Assembly: GCA_937885175.1 (NCBI GenBank)
Contig: CAKZZO010000020.1
Location: 1 to 35,673 of the forward strand
Reading direction: 5' to 3'
DNA from: an uncultured Treponema sp.
GTDB taxonomy: Bacteria > Spirochaetota > Spirochaetia > Treponematales > Treponemataceae
Length of the DNA stretch: 35,673 nucleotides
Shown here: in pieces, positions 31,926 through 35,673 of the stretch
Layout: the number at the start of each line of letters is the position of its first letter
Numbering within the stretch: the first letter of the stretch is position 1
The notes under the pieces: model-generated
Told to the model about the DNA's origin: nothing
Database searches by the model: none
What the model saw: only the letters and a program-made list of their open reading frames with translations
Translations under genes and position numbers: made by a program

Positions 31926-33136
31926 TGTTTGACAATCTGCTCTACCAAAATGCAAGCCTTCTTCTCCATGATGACATCGCTCATCATCGCCTGCCTGGTG
32001 CCATTCTCCTGGCCGGTCCTGCCTCCAGCGGAAAACTCACCTGTGCGCTGGAAATTGCACGCATACTTTCCTGTACGGCAAGGGAAAAACGCGGCAGCTG
32101 GCTGTGTGACTGTCCGTCATGCCGCAAAAACAAGGAGTTGGCCAGTACCAATGTCCTGCTTGCCGGTCCACGGGACTGTTCGCTGGAGATTCTTGCGGCA
32201 AAAAAAGCATTCCTCACGGCTGCCTGCAACAATGCGCCTTATCTGACGGCGGCACGCTATCTCTTTTTGCGTTCGGTGCGAAAACTCACCATGCGCTTCA
32301 GCCAGATTTTATGGGAAGACGATGACAAAGTGCCAAAAATTGCGCCGGTCATGCAGGCGATTGACGAACAGATGGAAGTGCTTGACCCGATAAAGCCCCT
32401 CCCAGAAAATGAAAAGATTGAAAAAATCTGCGATGACATTATCAAGCAGACTGATAAACTGGAATCGACCTTCATGTATGATTCCCTTCCGATTCAGCAG
32501 ATTCGTTCCGCTTCCCGCTGGGCGCACATGAAAAGTCCCGACGGAAAAAAAGTCTTCATCATTGAGAACGCTGACCGCATGAACGAAGCGGCCAGAAACG
32601 CCCTCCTTAAAATTCTTGAGGAGCCGCCGGAAGATACTGTTTTTATCCTTACTACAAGCCGACGGGGAGCGGTTATGCCGACTATTCTTTCCCGCGTAAG
32701 GACCTATCAGTTTTCAGAACGTAGTGCAAAAGAGCAGGCGGAAGTGCTTGAGCGTGTCTTTCATGCAGGCTCTGCATCAGGAACCATTGATGCCTATTTG
32801 CAGACCTTTCTTCCCGTTACGCCTTCCCAGGTACAGGCTTTTTCCCGCTCATTCTATGCCTCTGTGGAAAAAGGCTCTCTTCCCGTAATACAGGACATTG
32901 TAAAAGGCTGTGCAGGCTTTGAGCCCCGCATTCTCTTTAAGATTTTCCTCACTGGCATTCTTGACGCGCAGAAAACTAGGGAATTAAGTCCGCGCAATGT
33001 GGAAAGCGCGGCAAAAAATGTAGCCGTCCTTCGTGATGTTTACAACAATGTGAGCGTGTACAATCAGTCGCCTGCGGCCGCGCTTGAAAATCTCTGGCGG
33101 GAATTGTTTGCCGTCTACCGTTTGGAGCGTCGCTGA
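31925..33136 (+). CDS. DNA polymerase III delta'-like clamp-loader subunit
   Basis: A 403-aa AAA+ protein of the HolB/DnaX group. Features: N-terminal AILLAGPASSGKLTCALEIAR (a P-loop whose final Thr is replaced by Leu), zinc-type cysteines CDCPSC near residue 59-64, then KVFIIENADRMNEAARNALLKILEEPPEDTVFIL split at the Walker-B position, and an SRV in place of the sensor SRC. Between the zinc motif and the Walker-B region sits roughly 110 extra residues (about 75-185). The delta' subunit does not hydrolyse ATP, which fits the altered P-loop. Coupled by overlap to cvpA before it and the histidine kinase after it (TGATG). Confidence 0.85.
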   Translation: MFDNLLYQNASLLLHDDIAHHRLPGAILLAGPASSGKLTCALEIARILSCTAREKRGSWLCDCPSCRKNKELASTNVLLAGPRDCSLEILAAKKAFLTAACNNAPYLTAARYLFLRSVRKLTMRFSQILWEDDDKVPKIAPVMQAIDEQMEVLDPIKPLPENEKIEKICDDIIKQTDKLESTFMYDSLPIQQIRSASRWAHMKSPDGKKVFIIENADRMNEAARNALLKILEEPPEDTVFILTTSRRGAVMPTILSRVRTYQFSERSAKEQAEVLERVFHAGSASGTIDAYLQTFLPVTPSQVQAFSRSFYASVEKGSLPVIQDIVKGCAGFEPRILFKIFLTGILDAQKTRELSPRNVESAAKNVAVLRDVYNNVSVYNQSPAAALENLWRELFAVYRLERR

Positions 33137-34398
33137 TGCAGACTTTTTCCAAGCGCGTCTCCCAAAAAATTGATAAACTTTCTCCTGCTCAGATACAGGC
33201 TCTTGTAAAGGATTTAACCGAGGGAAGTGAACTTTTTTCTTCCATTTTTCAATCACTCTCCGTGGGATTGATTATCGTGGACAAGGACTGGCTTTTGGTG
33301 GAAATCAACAAGGCTGCCGAGCGGTACATTCCCTTTTCCATGCATCCTGATGACCTGCGTGCAGAGGAAAAAAAGATTTGGGAAATCATAGACGATAGGG
33401 ATATTGCTGCATTTTTGGAAAACTGCTGCACCAACGACAAAACAAATGTCAGCGATGAATACACATTGACCACAAGCGGCGGTTCCATTCGTTTTGTTGA
33501 TATTTCCGTCATGCCGCTGGTGCGCAATCAGGAACTGGTGGGTTCAATTGTGACTATTGACGATGTGACTGAAAAACGCAATCAGGAAATCCTCTTGCAC
33601 CGCATGGAGACACTGGCAGGGCTTACCAATCTGGCTGCAGGAGTAGCCCACGAGATAAAAAATCCGCTGGGAGCCATCAGCATTCATATTCAGCTCATGC
33701 AAAAGGCAATCAGAAAAAAGCGTCAGGGTGACGGTCTTCTGCCTGACCCAAAATTTGCGGAAAACTACCTGGAGATTGTCAATCAGGAAATTGACCGGCT
33801 GAACAAAATTGTCGTGAATTTTCTTATGGCAGTGCGTCCCATTTCTGCCCAGCTGGAACTGGTGCAGCCCAATGCGCTTTTGGAACAGTTTGTTTCTTTT
33901 TTCCGTCCGGAATTTAACGAAAAGCATATTGCCGTGGTCACTAAATTCTGTCCGGATTCACCCCGTCTGCTGCTTGACCAAAAACTCTTTCGCGAGGTGA
34001 TTGTCAATCTTGCCCAGAATGCTCTTGCCGCCATTACGGAGCGTTTTCCTGACTGCTCGGAAGAAAAAGCCTTTTCCTCATGCAGCGGTCGCCTTACGAT
34101 TGCTACGGAAATCAAGGATGAAAACTACATCCTGCATTTTGCCGACAACGGAAGCGGCATGAGTGAGGAAACTGTTTCCCACATTTTTGAGCCCTATTTT
34201 ACCACCAAGGCAAACGGCACGGGGCTGGGGCTGGCCATGGCCTACAAAATCATAAAGGAATTCTCGGGAGACATCAGCGTACAGTCAGAAAAAAACGCAG
34301 GAACGGAATTTGTGATTACGCTTCCGATTCCACAAAAAGACAGGCGGCTGCTGACCTACAAGGGTACGTCTGGTGTAGATAGCGGAGTGTCAAAATGA
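33136..34398 (+). CDS. PAS-domain sensor histidine kinase (NtrB-like)
   Basis: A 420-aa soluble kinase. A PAS domain covers about residues 35-150 (SLSVGLIIVDKDWLLVEINKAA near its start). The HisKA H-box reads NLAAGVAHEIKNPLGAI with the phospho-accepting His, followed by the HATPase domain with NLAQNALAAI (N-box), DNGSGMSEE (G1), FEPYFTTKANGTGLGL (F and G2). There are no transmembrane segments, so it senses a cytoplasmic signal. Its stop overlaps the ATG of the response-regulator gene (ATGA), making this a cognate two-component pair that ends the murG operon. Confidence 0.93.
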   Translation: MQTFSKRVSQKIDKLSPAQIQALVKDLTEGSELFSSIFQSLSVGLIIVDKDWLLVEINKAAERYIPFSMHPDDLRAEEKKIWEIIDDRDIAAFLENCCTNDKTNVSDEYTLTTSGGSIRFVDISVMPLVRNQELVGSIVTIDDVTEKRNQEILLHRMETLAGLTNLAAGVAHEIKNPLGAISIHIQLMQKAIRKKRQGDGLLPDPKFAENYLEIVNQEIDRLNKIVVNFLMAVRPISAQLELVQPNALLEQFVSFFRPEFNEKHIAVVTKFCPDSPRLLLDQKLFREVIVNLAQNALAAITERFPDCSEEKAFSSCSGRLTIATEIKDENYILHFADNGSGMSEETVSHIFEPYFTTKANGTGLGLAMAYKIIKEFSGDISVQSEKNAGTEFVITLPIPQKDRRLLTYKGTSGVDSGVSK

Positions 34399-35673
34399 AG
34401 TCAACCATTTTAGTTATAGATGACGAGAAAAATATTCGCGAAGGGCTGGCCGCTGATTTTGAAATGGACGGCTACAGCGTAAAAGTTGCCGCAGATGGCA
34501 GGGAGGGGCTGGACTATCTCGCTAAGGGTGATATTGACCTTGTCATAACAGACTTGCGTATGCCCGGCATCACTGGGGAAGAAGTTTTGCGCCATGTGAC
34601 TACCGAAATGCCTGGCATTCCCGTCATTGTGCTGACAGGGCACGGTTCCATTGATGCGGCGGTACAGGCTATGCGGGATGGAGCCTATGATTTTTTGACT
34701 AAGCCGCTGAACTTGGATCAGTTGGGCATGATTGTAAAGCGTGCCCTGGAAAACCGTGAGCTCAAGCTTCAGCACAAGCAGCTTCTCAAGGAAGTAGGCA
34801 CGAAGAAGCAGTTGGACAACATCATCGGAAAAAGTGCGGAAATGCAGAGGCTTTTGACTACGGTGCGGAAAGTTGCCGATTCCAAGGCAAGCGTACTCGT
34901 TACTGGCGAAAGCGGCGTGGGAAAGGAAGTGATTGCCGATGCCCTTCACAATCTGTCAGGCCGCCGCGACAAGGCGTGTATAAAAGTGCATTGCGCCGCT
35001 CTTTCAGAAACGCTGCTTGAAAGCGAACTTTTTGGGCATGAAAAGGGAGCCTTTACTGGCGCGGACTCCATGCACAAAGGCCGATTTGAACTTGCCCATG
35101 GCGGCACCATTTTTCTTGATGAAATAGGCGAAATCAATCAGAGCGTGCAGATAAAATTGCTCCGCGTCCTGCAGGAGAAAAAGTTTGAGCGGGTCGGTGG
35201 CTCCCAGACCATAGAAGTGGATGTTCGTGTCATCGCCGCCACCAATCGCAATCTGGAAGAAGAAGTCAAGGCCGGCCGCTTCCGGGAAGACTTGTACTAC
35301 CGCCTGAATGTCATTCACCTTGAAGTGCCGCCCCTTCGTGAGCGCAAGGATGACATTCCCCTTTTGATAAGTGCTTTTCTGGATGAATTCAACAGGGAAA
35401 ATGGAAAGACGGTCACGGGCTTTAGTCAGGCGGCAAAGTCTGCCCTCTACAAGTATGACTGGCCGGGAAACATCCGCGAACTTCGCAATTGCGTGGAAAG
35501 TGCCGTCGTCATGGCCGGTGGCAGCGAAATTGCACTGGAAGACTTGCCGCCAACGGTGAGCAGGGCGAGCAGGGCAGAGTCAATTTCCGTTCCCATGGGC
35601 ATTACGCTGGACGAGGCGGAAAAACTGATTATTGAAGAAAACCTTGCCGCCAACAAGGGAAATAAATCCAAGA
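34395..35673 (+). CDS. NtrC-type sigma54-dependent response regulator (truncated by window edge)
   Basis: The first 426 residues of a response regulator; the gene runs off the window. The receiver domain (about 1-120) shows the acidic pair DDE and the phospho-acceptor aspartate in VITDLRMPG, with TGHG and TKPL motifs. The sigma54-interaction AAA+ domain has TGESGVGKE (P-loop), ELFGHEKGAFTGA (the GAFTGA loop that contacts sigma54), FLDEIGE and the arginine-finger region DLYYRLNV. The start of a Fis-type DNA-binding helix-turn-helix is just reached. It should activate sigma54 promoters when phosphorylated by the preceding kinase. Confidence 0.95.
   Translation, partial: MKSTILVIDDEKNIREGLAADFEMDGYSVKVAADGREGLDYLAKGDIDLVITDLRMPGITGEEVLRHVTTEMPGIPVIVLTGHGSIDAAVQAMRDGAYDFLTKPLNLDQLGMIVKRALENRELKLQHKQLLKEVGTKKQLDNIIGKSAEMQRLLTTVRKVADSKASVLVTGESGVGKEVIADALHNLSGRRDKACIKVHCAALSETLLESELFGHEKGAFTGADSMHKGRFELAHGGTIFLDEIGEINQSVQIKLLRVLQEKKFERVGGSQTIEVDVRVIAATNRNLEEEVKAGRFREDLYYRLNVIHLEVPPLRERKDDIPLLISAFLDEFNRENGKTVTGFSQAAKSALYKYDWPGNIRELRNCVESAVVMAGGSEIALEDLPPTVSRASRAESISVPMGITLDEAEKLIIEENLAANKGNKSK

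Noticed and set aside
1..35673. CRISPR arrays, IS elements, prophage genes
   Set aside because: No regularly spaced repeats, transposase, integrase or phage structural genes were seen on either strand.

Overview
The window is a piece of a spirochaete chromosome, most likely Treponema or a close relative. This rests on the gene content (an OstA/LptD-type outer-membrane protein directly after uvrA, a Rho with a long disordered N-terminus, a MurG-CvpA-delta'-NtrB/NtrC-like string) and on base composition near 50% in the core genes; the species cannot be named. No stretch longer than 300 bases lacks a gene. No IS element, integrase, CRISPR array or rRNA was seen.

Left core (1-16445). uvrA (nucleotide excision repair) is followed by a large LptD-like outer-membrane protein that ends in a perfect hairpin terminator. 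Next comes a tight run of phoH, a membrane HD phosphodiesterase (PgpH type), ybeY and a CorC-like CBS protein, then a secreted TPR protein, rho (with a promoter and an attenuator-like leader), rpmE (own promoter, strong terminator), and on the minus strand an RlmK-like 23S rRNA methyltransferase plus a small unknown gene.

Accessory island (16488-25576). A minus-strand XRE regulator faces a ten-gene plus-strand operon across an intergenic region carrying two copies of an inverted repeat. The operon encodes a membrane-anchored zinc-ribbon protein, a stand-alone TerY-C-type metal-binding protein, an AT-rich orphan, a Ser/Thr kinase with C-terminal zinc ribbon, a vWA protein, a PP2C phosphatase, a RES-domain enzyme (putative NAD+-consuming toxin), a MotA/TolQ/ExbB channel protein with a long coiled-coil tail (ZorA-like), a MotB/OmpA-like partner (ZorB-like), and a 513-aa protein ending in an HRDC-like domain. 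Kinase, vWA and PP2C form the known TerY-P triad. Its coupling to a ZorAB-like motor, a RES effector and an HRDC protein in one regulated operon is the best candidate here for an undescribed system. I infer a phosphorylation-gated anti-phage or stress response in which the membrane motor senses or transmits a signal and RES and/or the HRDC protein act as effectors.

Right core (25685-35673). A secreted endonuclease/exonuclease/phosphatase-family protein (minus strand), a DEAD-box RNA helicase with an RGG-like tail, an ABC-F ATPase, tRNA-Phe(GAA), then an overlapping operon murG, cvpA, a DNA polymerase III delta'-like gene, a PAS histidine kinase and an NtrC-type sigma54 activator cut by the window edge.

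A recurrent feature is that several first genes (uvrA, phoH, the rlmK-like gene, xre, murG) have a sigma70-type -10 box ending 6-8 bases before the start codon, which implies leaderless mRNAs. Most genes inside the island carry Shine-Dalgarno sequences instead.
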